From Anoplopoma fimbria (Eukaryota; Chordata; Actinopteri; Perciformes; Anoplopomatidae): 64,000 nucleotides of DNA. Of the stretch, positions 21,988 through 34,357 are shown one piece after another. A program made the translations under genes and the position numbers. How positions within the stretch are numbered: position 1 is the stretch's first letter; every line of letters starts with the position of its first letter. A model generated the notes under the pieces. It was not told where the DNA came from. It made no database searches and saw only the letters and a program-made list of their open reading frames with translations. Location: the NCBI RefSeq assembly GCF_027596085.1, contig NW_026553079.1:1-64000 (forward strand), given 5' to 3'.

Positions 21988-24430
21988 TATAAGATACAAT
22001 ACAACTTTATTAATCCACAAAGGCAATTTGATTTTGGGCATAAATAGAAAGAGACAAAAATAAAGAAAAATAACAGACACATCACAGATGGACAATTTAC
22101 AAGCAGAAGAGCTAAGGTTGGAGGTGCAATTGCTATTACTAAAAGTCATAATAAATAATTAAATGAATAAGTAGTCTACATAGCAGATAGGCACTATCAC
22201 ATTTCATGTGCCAAGGTCCAAATAGAGCACAGAGTTGACTTCAGTTCCTTGTTCACCAGGCGGATAGCTTCTGGAATAAACGATGCTCTACGCTGGTTGG
22301 TAGAGCACCTGGGGAGGCATAGGCGGCGCCCAAGAGGAAGCATCTGGAACCGAGGGTGTTGGACATGGGTTCTATCCCCCATGATGTCATGGGCCTTTGC
22401 CTTGACCTGCTGCTCATAGAATGAGGCTAGGCTTCGAAGTGGCACTCCAGTGATTTTGGAACAAGTGTTCACTATGGTTTGGAAACGGTTTCTGTTTTTG
22501 ACAGTGAGGGATGGGAATCAGCAAATGAAGGACAAACACAGGATACTCTCGATGAAGGAACTGTAGAAAGTTTGTAGGATTCGTTTTTGGACACTGAAAG
22601 AGTTCAGTTTCCTGAGGAAGTATTGATGTTGGTGTGTTTTCTTAAATATGGCTTCTGTGTTTTGCTCAAACTTCAAGGTGTTATCAAAGACGGTACCAAG
22701 ATATTTATACTGATCCACAACATCCACCTCCTTGCCGTGTATGACCACTGGGTCTGACCTAGAAGTCTTCCTCCTAAAATCAATAACCATCTCCTTGGTC
22801 TTGGTGATATTTGATACTTGAGGGTCCTGCCATTGATGCCATCAGGTCCAGCAGCCTTGTTGGTTGGGGTGGCTTTAAGCAGGTTAAGCACATCCTGGTT
22901 TTGAAGGGTGAGTGTGGGGGATGGCATAAAGCTGTGTTTGAGCTCTGCCATGTCAGATGCAAGGTCAGGCCTCTCGAAGCGATTGTAAACCCTATTAAAT
23001 TAATTTGGTAGGGAGGAATCACTGACCCCCACCACACTCACCTGCCTTCTCTCAGTCATTGTGTTTACAGAGGCCATGTTTTTAATTCCCTGCCACGCTG
23101 CCCTGTAGTTGCCTTGCTGAAACTTCTGCTCAATCTTATTTTTGTACTGGGTTTTCGACTGGTTGATGGCCCATTTCACCTTTCTGTTGATCCGTTTTTT
23201 CTCTTCTGCAGATCCTGTAAAAAACACCCTTTTTTTTCTCATTAAGGATGCCTTTTAGCTCTTTGGTCACCCAGGGTTTGTTATTGGGGAATATAGTGAT
23301 CTGCTTAATAGGAATTATAGAATCAACACAGAATGTGATGTATTTTGATATTGTGCATACTTGCTCATCTAAACTAGTGCTTGGATCTAGGAACAACTCC
23401 CATGAGATGCAGTCGAAATAACCCTGTAGGGCGTAAAAGCTTGATGGAGTCCATGTTTTGACTGTCTTCACCTCTTTCTCTACTCGCTTCACCACAGGAA
23501 TGTAGGCTGGGGCAAGAAGGATGATGTTATGGTCAGCTGATCCAAGTGGAGGGAGGGGGAGTACCCTATAGGCTTCAGGGAGTGGACCATAACACTTATC
23601 TTGGATCTTATGCCTGCGTGTGGGACAGGTCACATACGTATTGGTGGTAGCATTTTAATGTTTTATCCATGGAGCAGGGATTATAGTCCCCAAGGATGAA
23701 TATGGGGGCATCTGGTGAAATGGTAGCCAGTTTGTGTAATGTATTGACTAAGTGGCTTTATCAACATTTGCACGTGGATGGATGTAAACAACTATATAAA
23801 ATAACTGGGGGAATTCACGAGGCAAGTAAAAGGGGCGGACGGAGAGAGCACCGAGTTCAATGTCAGGTTCACAAATTTGATCCCGGACTATCACTGTATT
23901 ACACCAGCTCTTGTTGACATAAATACACACTCCACCACCACGCTCTTTCCCTGTTTTCAGTTTATCCCGATCCACACGAAAAGGTGTGGTGAAGCCATCA
24001 ATAGTCGGCTCATTATTACTCACTGCGTCGTCCAGCCATGTTTCAGTAAATGCCAGCATAGGTGCATTCCTGGATTCGTGCATATAGTTCATATTGGCTT
24101 GCAGTTCGTCAAGTTTATTTCGGAGTGAACGGACGTTTCCAAATATCACAGCAGGCAGTGAGGTGAACTTATTGGCCAGTTTTAGTTTGCGTCTCAGTCC
24201 TGCTCGTTTACCCTGCTTACGTCTGCTTTTTCTCTTTTGGGTAGATCCTTCTCCATATGATTCTGTGGAGATCGCTGATGGGCGCAGTATTTCCGCCGGT
24301 ATATTCCACGCTGGGTCAATAGCACCCGCTGGGGGACGCAGATTAAGCACTCCCTAGTCAGCGGCAAAATGTTGGCTAGGAAGAACAGCAGTAGCACGTC
24401 AAACTTGCGGAGATTCATTTGCACACTCGG
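21988..24430 (-). mobile_element. APE-type LINE with internal deletion
   Basis: Minus-strand LINE running from a 5' region near 24430 to a 3' UTR that ends with the AATAAAGTTGTATTGTATC tail at about 21988-22010. Endonuclease, linker, the start of the reverse transcriptase and its C-terminal part are present; the reverse transcriptase core is not. Several frame changes separate the pieces. The clade is not resolved from motifs alone, and it differs from the L2 copies elsewhere in the window. Confidence 0.8.
22197..24350 (-). pseudogene. LINE ORF2 relic: endonuclease, linker, core-less reverse transcriptase
   Basis: Reading on the minus strand. 23748-24350 is the N-terminal half of an apurinic-type endonuclease (FGNVRSLRNKLDEL, LAFTETWLDD). 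23136-23633 is its end (GSADHNIILLAP). 23000-23242 is the linker. 22811-22951 begins the reverse transcriptase (NKAAGPDGING). The frame then jumps at about 22800-22830 directly to the post-catalytic part (MVIDFRRK, DQYKYLGTVFDN, then NSFSVQKRILQTFYSSFIES) and the C-terminal domain (22197-22472). The FADD-containing core, about 150 residues, is missing. Confidence 0.8.
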
Positions 24431-25610
24431 ATAGTTCCAAACCCAACAAAAAAAGGGTCAAGGTGTTGTATTATCAGTTACTTTGAGTCAGCTCCCGAAT
24501 TGAACAAACACATGAAAAAAAGACGATCACAGACAGCCCAAGGTGCGCCTTACGAGCAGCGCCCCGGAAGTCATCCATGTGCACCCATCATTTCCTTTTA
24601 CATCGCCTCCACACTTGGGCCACAGTTTACTTTGTCATCAAAATGCTTGGTTAGTATTCTGCCGTTTGCTGCAGTAAATTATTCCTTTTTCTTCAGCATT
24701 AAACTTTTCTTGTTCTTCTCTGGTGTTTATCGGACGGAACTGGTGGTGTTTTTTATTTTATTTGGAAAAATATTTGTAATCATTTCTTTTTAAATCTACT
24801 TTTGATTATGATGGTTAATTGTCTCCCTCTTCTCTGGCGCATGCCTCACATTTCCCTCTTTTCCTCACACCCATCGGCTTGGAAGTCCTGTTTCAGTTTA
24901 CCACAGAGCTCTCTGCGGGCAGAAATTGTCTTGTGTTAATTATATAAAATTCACAGACACTATTTACTAGATTGATACATGGGTTTTAAGTGCAGTAAAT
25001 CTGTCAGGGTTGGTATGAAGTGCTAGGAGGTACTGCATGCAAGAAAACGTTTTAAAAATGGAAGATTTGGCCTGCAGGGGCCTGTAGCATCTCCTAGTGG
25101 GCGTCAGCTGGAAGAGGTGGTCTGGAGGCTGATATTGCATTGAAATATAGTAATACAACTGATGGGAGGAGGGAGCAAATAAACTCGGATGATTTATTGA
25201 CTACGTGCAGCAGTTTTTTTGCATTTATGACTGTCCCTGGTGCCGTACCAGTAATAATACAACCAATTTAATGGAACTAGGAAGTACGCAACATAAAACC
25301 ATTTCTGTCCGTCATGAGTGGTCACCATGTTCTGTAACAGGGCCTGGATCTCTGTTGAGGTAATCTATATCCTCCTGGGAAGATTGATTGAACTCATGGA
25401 CTCCCACGAATGAAGGAGAAATGCTGCTTAACTGGAGAGTATAACCCATTCTCAGTGTCCTGTCCATCAATTCTGTTAAATCGCAGTTGCATCGAAACTC
25501 CCTGTAAAAAGCTGTGATATCCTGTCTCAGCCCTCTTTGCCGCCAGACCCTTCATGAAGAAAGGCTTGCCCATGGGGGGCAGACGGGGAAAGGATCAAGA
25601 TGAAGTTGTA
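24431..25610. other. Intron, no gene recognised
   Basis: May include more LINE 5' UTR up to about 24640. The remainder is non-coding without recognisable structure. Confidence 0.45.
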
Positions 25611-25856
25611 TAGCTCTTTTCTAGTCTTCTGACCACACAAAGCGCTTTAATACTACATGACATAATTTACCCATTCATACTCTAATGGCAGGGGCTACCA
25701 TGTAAGGTGCCACCTGCTAATCAGGCTATAAATATAAATTCATACCCATTCATGTCCTAAGGACACATTGACATTGCCTAGCGGAGCAAGGGATTGTACC
25801 GCCGATCCTCTGATTGAAGGACAATCCTGCTCGATCACTGAGACACAGTCGCCCCT
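25611..25856 (-). mobile_element. tRNA-derived SINE, decayed
   Basis: Minus-strand copy of the SINE family at 54650-54950: GGGGCGACTGTGTCTCAGTG head at the high-coordinate end, degenerate B-box region, the AAGGACACA part of the middle module and the AAAGCGCTTTGTGTGGTCAG tail block at the low-coordinate end. Confidence 0.7.
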
Positions 25857-26954
25857 TCCTAGATGGTAATGAAGTCTGTGAATAAATCACCGCTAGCTTA
25901 TCTGTAATGCATCAGCTGGCAGTGTGTTGCATAATCCCCTAATAGAGAGGAGATACAACCAGACATTACACTGTTTATCCGATTTGTGTGCACATATTTG
26001 GAATTAAAGGGTTTCAGGGCCATATACTATTAAATAAATAAAATCACTATACTGGGTGAGGTTTGCTTTCTGACAACATTACGGCAATTATATAGTTCAT
26101 GAATGGACATAGCGCTCTGCAATCAGCCCTGCCCACTTACACTAGCAGGATTGCCCACTGCCTTCTTTACTAGAAGTGTATGTATGTTTGTGTGTGTATG
26201 TTTTGACACCGGACATTCATGAGGTGTCATTTGAAACAGTTTGAGGCAAATTCAAGTAGATGTCATTATGAGCTGGGGAGTGGAGGGGAAAGGGCTAACC
26301 AAAACATTTTTACATTTTTAACATCATTACCAACATGAACTTTATTACCAGTATCAAAAGGAATGAATGAGGGGGGGCAAAAACATCTCGCCATCACCAG
26401 GGTCGTGGGCGGCCCTGTGGAACATGCTCCTCAATGTCGTGATGCTCAGTCCCATTCCTGTAATTTCTGCGCTTTGGATCCGCTCCAAGCAGTAGACTTT
26501 TGCCAATTTGTGCTTAGTCGCAGCAATTCACCTCGGCCTGGAGAAGGTCGGTGCTAGGGTTTTTAGAGGTGGTAAAAGGCGTGGGTGAGCGAGCGGCAGG
26601 TGGCGGTTAAGCTGTATTTCTCCTCATCCCCACATTTAAACCAATAATTGGTACATGATATTGTCCCAAAGAGCCCTTTCGTGGCGATGAGGGCTCCAGG
26701 AGGTCATCCTTAGCCTTCCTCTGGAGTACTGTAAGTCTCAGCCACACATGGCCAGAGCCCACAGGTGCTAGAGAGATCACATGGCCCGCGGCCCAACAAC
26801 TCCCACAATCAGCGTATTTACTTAGGTGAGGGATGCCTCTATGACCGTGCGATATAACAAGACCAGGTGCAAGATCCAAGATAGCAGACCCCTGCTATGC
26901 TAGATTACAAACAAACTTTTCCCATGAAATAAATCCCCTTATCATTTGATATAT
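25857..26954. other. Intron, no gene recognised
   Basis: 26360-26880 is less AT-rich and carries a frame on each strand (26363-26557 plus, 26607-26879 minus) without a domain I recognise. It could be an old repeat. No termini seen. Confidence 0.4.
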
Positions 26955-27177
26955 TTTTATTTTATTTATTTTGTATAACCAAAAGTCACGAAATTTGCCT
27001 CTAAGGGCTTTACTATCTGTACAGCATATGGCATCCTTTGTCCCAAGACCCTCACATCAGAACAGGAACCTTAGGGAGAGCAACAGAGAAGGGATCACTC
27101 TCCCAGGATGGACAGAACAACAATGTACAACAATGTCATTTCAATCAGGAGAGACCATTCAAATGAGGAAAGGATAA
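26955..27177 (-). mobile_element. L2 LINE 3' UTR fragment
   Basis: Shares CTCTCCCAGGATGGACAGA and the AAATTTGCCTCTAAGGGCTTT block with the L2 3' UTR at 61555-61800. The copy is short and lacks any coding part. Confidence 0.6.
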
Positions 27178-27374
27178 TCGTTTATTATTAATAGATGATA
27201 TGTGATGATAGAGTCTTGACAGAGTCTTTAGCGCTTGGACTCTATGGGGAGATTTGTTATCGAGGGGTGTCTGCCCTGAGCGGCAGCAAGATAAATCCCC
27301 CAAAAGTAAACATTTTATAAAACACAGCTCTATATTTCCCCCAAAAGAATGTTCTTGTACTTACCAAGCCGGAG

Positions 27375-27875
27375 ACCTGAGAATTAGCAGTGCGATGAAT
27401 CTGACACAACTTTGAGATACGATGTACATGACACAGCTTATTGGAAAAACGATGATTTTGAGCAAATACAGAAGCAGTGAAAATGTAGCAGATAGCCTAT
27501 GATGAAATTAGTAGACAGGAACAAAAGCGCTGCAATGACTAGGTCAGCACCGCGCAAAAAGTATCTACGAGATCTACTTTTTGAGCTCGGCCAGCAATAA
27601 CCGCTTGCAATGTATAGGCTCTAGCCAGTAATGGCTAAAGTTCAGCGGGGACCTGAATAGCAACACTTTGAGCTTAGACAACATGGCTAGTGTACGCTCT
27701 GTGATAACTTGAGCCATCGCTGGCTAGAGCCTATACATTGCAAGCAGGGCATTGCTGTCAGCTATCAGCTTAATTTTCATTGCTTCTGTAATTTCTCACA
27801 AACATTAATTCTTAAAAGTGACGTCATGTACATCGTATATTGACGTGGTGTCCATTGCAATGCTAATTCTCAGGT
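27375..27875. mobile_element. Fold-back element with ~55-bp imperfect inverted ends and an internal perfect 26-bp palindrome
   Basis: The arm at 27375-27432 pairs with 27823-27875 (outer CCTGAGAATTAGCA against TGCTAATTCTCAGG, inner ATACGATGTACATGAC against GTCATGTACATCGTAT). Inside, 27603-27628 and 27720-27745 are perfect reverse complements of 26 bases. No protein is encoded. This is the form of a fold-back MITE. Confidence 0.75.
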
Positions 27876-27981
27876 TACTGCTGACCTCTTTTGGTTTAAT
27901 AAAGTGATGTATGATTCATTAAAAAGGGCAGGTAATGGAGACTTGCTGCTTAGCCAAATCTTTAATGATTGGCTAGCGACA

Positions 27982-28065
27982 GTTGTCTACTCAAACTGTC
28001 GCTATTCAGGTCACTACTGACAATGGTCTGTAGTGACCTGAATAGCGACAGTTTGAGTAGACAAC
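27982..28065. repeat. Perfect 35-bp inverted repeat with 14-nt loop
   Basis: 27982-28016 and 28031-28065 are exact reverse complements. The right arm and its flank (GACCTGAATAGCGACAG... to GGCTAGTGTAC, 28036-28079) resemble 27650-27697 inside the preceding fold-back element, so the two structures share ancestry. Confidence 0.85.
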
Positions 28066-28297
28066 TTGGCTAGTGTACTGGAATAACAGGCATGACATTT
28101 TAAAGATTTGGTGCCTTGACAGTGACCCACTTACTAGAGTACCATGGACAACAAATGAATGAGTAAGTAGAACACATCAACAGGAGGCCATCTTGCGATG
28201 GAATTGCGCCACTAAGATGCTAAATCAGGCCGTGGTGAAAAGTGGGCTGGGCTGATGACCCTCAAGTGATGACCCACAAAACAATACCAGCCACACG

Positions 28298-29024
28298 CTT
28301 AAGAACTTCCTCTAAAATCTTCCTCCATAAACTCAAACAGACACATTTCGTGGAAGTTTTATTTTTCAAGCCTAGTTACAACGCTGCAGGTCTAACTCTA
28401 TCTCTCCCACACAGACAGCAAATTTACTTTAAATAAACAGTTATTAAACTAAGTTTACTAGATTATGGGTCCATACATTTGGTCAACACAAGTCCATCAG
28501 AAGTCCGTTCAGTAGGGCTGATAACAGACATGCCTCTCGCTAATCGCTCCAAAAACAGCTGATTCCAGCTGAAGCCAAGGACCATGAATCCCCTCCGGGC
28601 TGCCATGCATCACCTATGTTCCCCTGGGTCCTAAGTCCCTACCTGCTTGATCATCTTTGTAACAAATACCACATTATCCATGTTGAATTAACCTGGTAAT
28701 CGATCGGTATCAAGGCTGTTGTTGTTGTTCTCTTCCGGAAAAGGCTCACGTGGTAAGGGGTTGACGAATCAGGGAATGACACTTCATAACTGCTAAGAAC
28801 CAATCAAATAGCGAACGCCGGTGCCTACGTCATCGTTTTCGGACTTCTTCGTTTTCCGTCGTACACACTATCATGAAAACGCACCGTTTTCATGATAGTC
28901 CTCGTCAGCTTTTTCAAACTTATTCATTTTCGGTGCCCTAAAACGCTGTGTAGTGTGGAGGCTCGGTGCAAACGCAGAAAAAGATATGCAGATCCATTTG
29001 AAAACGGGTTAGTGTGGATGTGGC
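28298..29024. mobile_element. Non-autonomous TIR transposon, copy 2 (5'-truncated)
   Basis: Colinear with 8480-9213 from CTTAAGAACTTCCTCTAAAA to the right terminus GTGTGGATGTGGC, with moderate divergence. The left ~225 bp, including the left TIR, is missing. Confidence 0.75.
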
Positions 29025-29159
29025 CTAGGTCTATAGCTTATCAAGGGGCTGGGCCAAGCCAATCATGGTAAACTTTAACTATTTTGCATATAAGCAATGC
29101 ATACTCATATTCACAACTATGTACAATTTAATGTTAGTTGAGAACGCAAAACTAAAAAT

Positions 29160-30070
29160 GTTGTATTGTATTAATTTACAGTTTTTTACAATCTGTACAA
29201 ATACAACATCCTCTGTCCCGGGACCCTCACATCGGCACAGGAAAAACTGCCCTAAAAATAAATTTTAATGGGAAGAAAATAAGAGACAGAGGAGGGATCC
29301 TTCTCCCAGGATGGACAGAAATGCAATATGTCATGCGTACAGAATGAACAACATAACAGAGTAACAAAACATTCAATGTATATGACATAAATGATTCATA
29401 TAATAAGAGTAGTAAGCAGAATAATGATGGGAAATAGTAGAATTATAATAATGATAAGACTAGTAATGGTATAGGGAATAGTAATAGTAATGTGAATAAT
29501 AATAATAATAATAATAATGGTAGTAGCAGTGGGTGTCAGCTGGGCCACCGCAGAAGGAACAACCACGGTCCAGATACAATCACGGTTCATGGAGGCCTGC
29601 AAGGCAAGAAAGCACAAAGACTTCTGGGAAGAAGCAAAGTCAATAAGCGGAATGGTATAGGGAATAGTAATAGTAATGGGACTAATAATAATTATGGTAG
29701 TAGCAGTGGGTGCAGGGCCACAGCAGGAGGCATGACCATGGTCCAGATATAACCACGATTCATCAAAACCTGCGAGGCAAGAAAGCACAAAGAGGGAAGG
29801 TTAGATATAGGTCTACAGTTAGCCAACACCACTGGAACAAGAGTGGGTTTCTTAAGAAGAGGTTTAATTTCAGCTACTTTGAAGTACTGTGATACATGGC
29901 CTGTTAGTAAAGACAGATTGATCATTTCTAATAAAGAACTGATAACTAAAGGTAAAACTTCCTTAAGCAGCCTAGTCGGGATCGGGTCTAAGAGACAGGT
30001 AGAAGGTTTAGACGTAGAAACTGTTGAAGTCAATTGGTAAAGGTCGATGGGAGAAAAGCCAACTAAAAAT
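29160..30070 (-). mobile_element. L2 LINE copy with coding region deleted
   Basis: The low-coordinate part (29160-29790) is the L2 3' UTR, including two units of the ~150-bp TAATAATAATGG-rich tandem repeat also seen at 61905-62390. At about 29792 it jumps straight to the sequence preceding the reverse transcriptase core (matching 63816-64000), so nearly the whole reverse transcriptase is gone. A Tc1-like element terminus sits at a TA at 30070-30071, cutting the LINE. Confidence 0.75.
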
Positions 30071-30220
30071 ACAGCGGGTAAAATAAGTATTGAACACGTC
30101 ACCATTTCTCTCAGTAAATATATTTCTAAAGGTGCTATTGACATGACATTTTCACCAGATGTTGGTAACAACCCAAGTCATCCATACATACAAAGAAAAC
30201 CAAACAAATAAGTTCAGAAA

Positions 30221-31259
30221 TTAAGTTTTGTGTAATAAAATGACACAGGAAAAAAGTATTGAACACGCTAACTGAAATTTATTTAATAATTCGTACAAAA
30301 CCTTTTGTTCTTCCACACAAACAGTCTTCAAATATTGAATGTTCCGTGGGCCTCTTCTATGAACTCTGATCTTTAGTTCTTTCCATAGATTTTCTATTGG
30401 ATTCAAGTCAGATGATTGGCTGGGCCATTCTAGCAGCTTTATTTTCTTTCTCTGAAACCAATTGAGAGTTTCCTTGGCTGTGTGTTTGGGATCATTGTCT
30501 TGCTGAAATGTCCACCCTCGTTTCATCTTCATCATCCTGGTAGATGGCAGCAGATTTTAATCAGAATGTCAAGAATGTCTCGGTACATTTTTCCATTCAT
30601 CCTTCCTTCAATTATATGAAGTTTGCCAGTGCCGTGTGTTGAAAAACAGCCCCACACCATGATGTTCCCACCTCCAAATTTCACTGTTGGTATGGTGTTT
30701 TTGGGGTGATGTGCAGTGCCATTTTACCTCCAAACATGGTGTGTATCATGGCATCCAAAGAGTTCAATTTTGGTCTCATTTGACCAGACTATATTCTCCC
30801 AGTATTTCACAGGCTTGTCTAAATGTTGTGCAGGAAACTTTAAACGAGCTTCAACATGCTTTTTCTTCAGCAATGGAGTCTTGCGTGGTGAGCGTGCATA
30901 CAGGCCACGGCGGTTGAGTGCATTACTTATTGTTTTCTTTGAAACAATTGTACCTGCTAATTCCAGGTTTTCTGAAGCTCTCCACAAGTGGTCCTTGGCT
31001 CTTGGACAACTCTTCTGATAATTATTTTCACTCCTCTGTCATAAATCTTGCGAGGAGCACCTGGTCGTGGCCGGTTTATGGTGAAATGATGTTCTTTCCA
31101 CTTCCGGATTATGGCCCCAACAGTGCTCACTGGAACATTCAGAAGTTTAGAAATCCTTCTGTAACCAATGCCATCAGTATGCTTTGCAACAATAAGGTTG
31201 TGAAGGTCTTGAGAGAGCTCTTTGCTTTTACCCATCATGAGATGTTTCTTGTGTGACAC
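30221..31259 (-). pseudogene. Tc1-like transposase, more decayed (copy 2)
   Basis: Minus-strand counterpart of 19246-20268 with the same TAA after HHVWR (near 30724). In addition the first catalytic Asp reads Asn (WSNETKIELFG), the frame breaks near 30960-30987, and about 80 bp near the C-terminus are lost (around 30300-30320). The C-terminal DDE residues ([17 protein letters not shown]) remain. Confidence 0.88.
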
Positions 31260-31745
31260 CTTGGTAATGAGACACCTTTTTAAAGGCCATCAGTTGGGAT
31301 TGAACCAGCTGATATTAATTTGCACTGACAAGGGGCAGGATTGCTTTCTAATTACTGATAGATTTCAGCTGGTGTCCTGGCTTTCCATGCCTTTTTGCAC
31401 CTCCCTTTCTTCAAGTGTTCAATACTTTTTCCCTGTGTCATTCCATTTTATTACAAATAACTTAATTTCTAAACGTATTTGTTTGGTTTTCTTTCACTTT
31501 CCCATAAACATCCAAACAGTGTTTTAAATATGAATTTATTGAGAATCCCAAGCTTGTGACATTACTTATTAGTCAGTTGGTTATCCCCTGCCATCAGTGT
31601 ATTAACAGATGTGAATGACATGTAGTGTAAAGTGCTTTGAGTGGTCAGAAGACTAGAAATGCATTTACCATTCACCATGTGTTGCGGGAAGCTATTTTAC
31701 ACAACAGGTTCTATACAAAGATGATGTCTCTTTGATGATATTTAT

Positions 31746-31991
31746 TTGTATTGCATGTATTTATGTTTTGAATGGCTCTCTGACACAAACTCAAAAAAAA
31801 GCCCCAGAAGATTTATAACTGAAAAAGTTTTATCACAGATTGTTGATTGTGATTGTGAATTAGACGAAGAGGTTTCAGAGACTCATGATCTTCCAGAGCC
31901 AGAGGACAATGCTACTGACGATCCAGGTTTTACATTTTCCGAAGATGAAGAGGATTCAGATAACAAATCTCCCCTAGTCTCAATCAGATGA
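31746..31991 (+). pseudogene. Acidic N-terminal protein fragment (copy 2)
   Basis: Same 76 residues as the minus-strand frame at 18505-18735, extended by a few codons (SPLVSIR) before a stop. Unidentified, possibly the N-terminus of a piggyBac-type transposase. Confidence 0.3.
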
Positions 31992-32685
31992 ATCCAAGGA
32001 ATGCAGCAATCATCCTTAACAGAGGAGACATGGGCATATAAAGATGGTACAAGCCGAGTCAGACATCACTCATCAAAATGACCCTAGACTCTACAAGATT
32101 TGCTGCCACACGAGTTGCTGATATTCAATCAGCATTTGGTCTCTTTATCTCCACCAATAGAGAGGATTATACTAGGTCAACTTGGAGGGGAGGCGTGAGG
32201 GCTGGACTACCGACACTTGTGGTCAGCTGTGGAGCAGTTTATTAAATTAATCATCATCATCATCTGTAAGATGATGTTAAATAGTATTAAATAATTGCTG
32301 AACAGAGCATCAATAGTTTTCAATAGTCTTCTAATACTGTTAATAGATTAACTAGTACGATCTTAGTTTTCACATAGTTCTGAGTAAATATCGCTGAAGC
32401 GAAAACAATTTTTTTGATTTATTTATTGGGACATTCCATTGGGACAGAAACATGCAGCACACTGTATACAGCAAAACAGCTATCTGATGCAAGAATCAGA
32501 GCGACCTTTAGACACCACAGTGACTGTCACACACTGTGCATTCTCCAGTCACCCCACCTGTAGTTAAGGTTTTGTAAGATTGTGTAAATTAGCCTTGAAA
32601 TAAAGAAAGCGACAGCTCTCTCACAATCACTCCATATCCTCATTATCAGTCCTAAGCATATTGCAATAAGTAAACTATTGCTAAG

Positions 32686-33180
32686 CCCTATTATGCTTTT
32701 CCACTTTTACCCCTCTTCTTTAGTGTGTTATATATAATTTTTTTCACATGTAAAAAGTCTGTAGAGTGTAAAACCTGAAGTCCACGCCTAAAAGGAGTTA
32801 CCCTCCCCGATTTAATTGTATCTCCTTCACTTCCATAACTTTATGAGGTCCTAATGTTATGGAAGTGATGTAAAACTCCTTCCGGCTAGTTTGGCCCTCA
32901 AACAACAAAAGAGAGACGAAGCTGAAGCTCCGGAGGAAGAGTTTTTGAAATGTGAAATGTTGACCAATCACAACAGAGCGGGCTAGCTGACCAATCAGAG
33001 CAGACTTTGCTTTCTGGAGGGAGGAGCAAGCGCTACAGCATTTTAGAGAGAGGGTGAGAAGAGGTGCTGCAGGACAGCCAGGATGAGAAAAACAAGCAGA
33101 TTATGAGCATTAACGCATGTAAGCATGTTGTAACTGTAACTTGAGATAAAAATATGCACCCGGAAAATAGCATGATGGGG
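32686..33180. mobile_element. MITE (copy 2)
   Basis: Inverted counterpart of 17285-17786, with ends CCCTATTATGCTTTTCC and GGAAAATAGCATGATGGGG. Confidence 0.7.
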
Positions 33181-33770
33181 TCTGTTTAAATAAAGTTGTG
33201 TTCACCTCACAAACTTCCGTTTTCATATAAAATCCAAGTGTTGGTAGATACAGCAGATGGTCGCGACCATTTTTTAAGTCTGATGTTGTAAACATAAATA
33301 CTGCGATGACATATAATATGTAATACTGCACGATAGATACTCTGGCACTGTTAGGATTGCATAAATGAAAAATAGGAATAAGTGTTCAGGGATCCCTTCA
33401 TCCACAAGCACTTTGATTTCTGTGTAAAAAAACAACTTTTCTGGACTCCTCTCAGTAGTTGCCATGATTCACTGTAAAGACCCATTGTTCAGCAGACTCA
33501 TTTCTATGCATCATCATTCATAGGTGCTTGCTTTGACCATTTATAATTAAATGTGGAAGTGTAGAGGGCGGGATGTGAGGTTGATCCGGCTGCACACATT
33601 TACAGATTGATTTGTGATTTGTAAAAGGAAATTGAGCACTGGCAGGTGTACGTAGGGTTTTATCAATCAGAATACTTTTTGTCGTACGAACATTTCCTCA
33701 TTTGTACGTTTGCAAACATTTACTGTAAATCCTACGTGCTGTTTTATAAATGACACCCCCGGTCCGCTGA
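33181..33770 (-). mobile_element. Harbinger-like fragment (copy 2)
   Basis: Inverted counterpart of 16693-17284. The minus-strand frame 33274-33465 reads MATTERSPEKLFFYTEIKVL, slightly longer than in copy 1, which suits a Myb/SANT-like start but is too short to be sure. Confidence 0.4.
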
Positions 33771-33873
33771 TTCTGCAGAAAAACATAAAGATATGTTAAA
33801 AGATAAAGATAAAGTCTACAAATCACAGTGTAAAAGTGAAGAAACACATCATCTTGTTTTTGAGACAGAAGAC

Positions 33874-34357
33874 TGTAAAAGGTGTATTTAGGACCCAAAT
33901 ACAGTACGACACACACAAGCAATAATTCGTATGAGCTTTATTCTTCAGAACAGGTAGATCGTACAACCAGCAGGAAACCAGGCACGAGTCGACTCACGCA
34001 ACGAAGTCAAGCCGGGAAACGCCAAGCAGCCACGGGAACAGGCAGACAGACACCAGGAGGAGCAGAGGCAAAACTTGTGGTCGGGGACGGAAGGCTGAGA
34101 CGTTTACTGGGGCAGAGACGAGGCAGAAGAGTCCAAGACAGGCGAGGTCGGGAACGGGAGATCACTCTGAGGGTAAGCGCTGGAAGGTCATGCATAGTGC
34201 AGAGAACGATCTGGCAATGAGTGTGTGTGTGTGTGTGACTGGAGTTTATATACTGGGTTGATTACTGAAGAGATGCAGCTGTGTGGGCAGGTGATTTGTG
34301 GTTGAGCTGATGAGTGTGAGGCAGAATGACAGGGGGATATGGAGCAGAACTGTGACA
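33874..34357 (-). mobile_element. Solo Gypsy-type LTR with AAGAC target-site duplication (copy 2)
   Basis: Inverted counterpart of 16113-16582, flanked by AAGAC at 33869-33873 and 34358-34362, the complement of the GTCTT pair in copy 1. Identical flanks in both copies show that one insertion was later duplicated. The 14-bp greater length comes partly from a longer CA/GT run. Confidence 0.85.

Noticed and set aside
26363..26879. Host exons in the GC-richer patch
   Set aside because: Frames on both strands are short, lack splice context and show no domain.
29396..29788. Isoleucine/threonine-rich protein
   Set aside because: Translation of the TAATAATAATGG-type tandem repeat in the L2 3' UTR.
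31222..31527. 101-codon frame (also at 18954-19259 on the minus strand)
   Set aside because: It is antisense to the Tc1-like element and appears twice only because the mosaic is duplicated.
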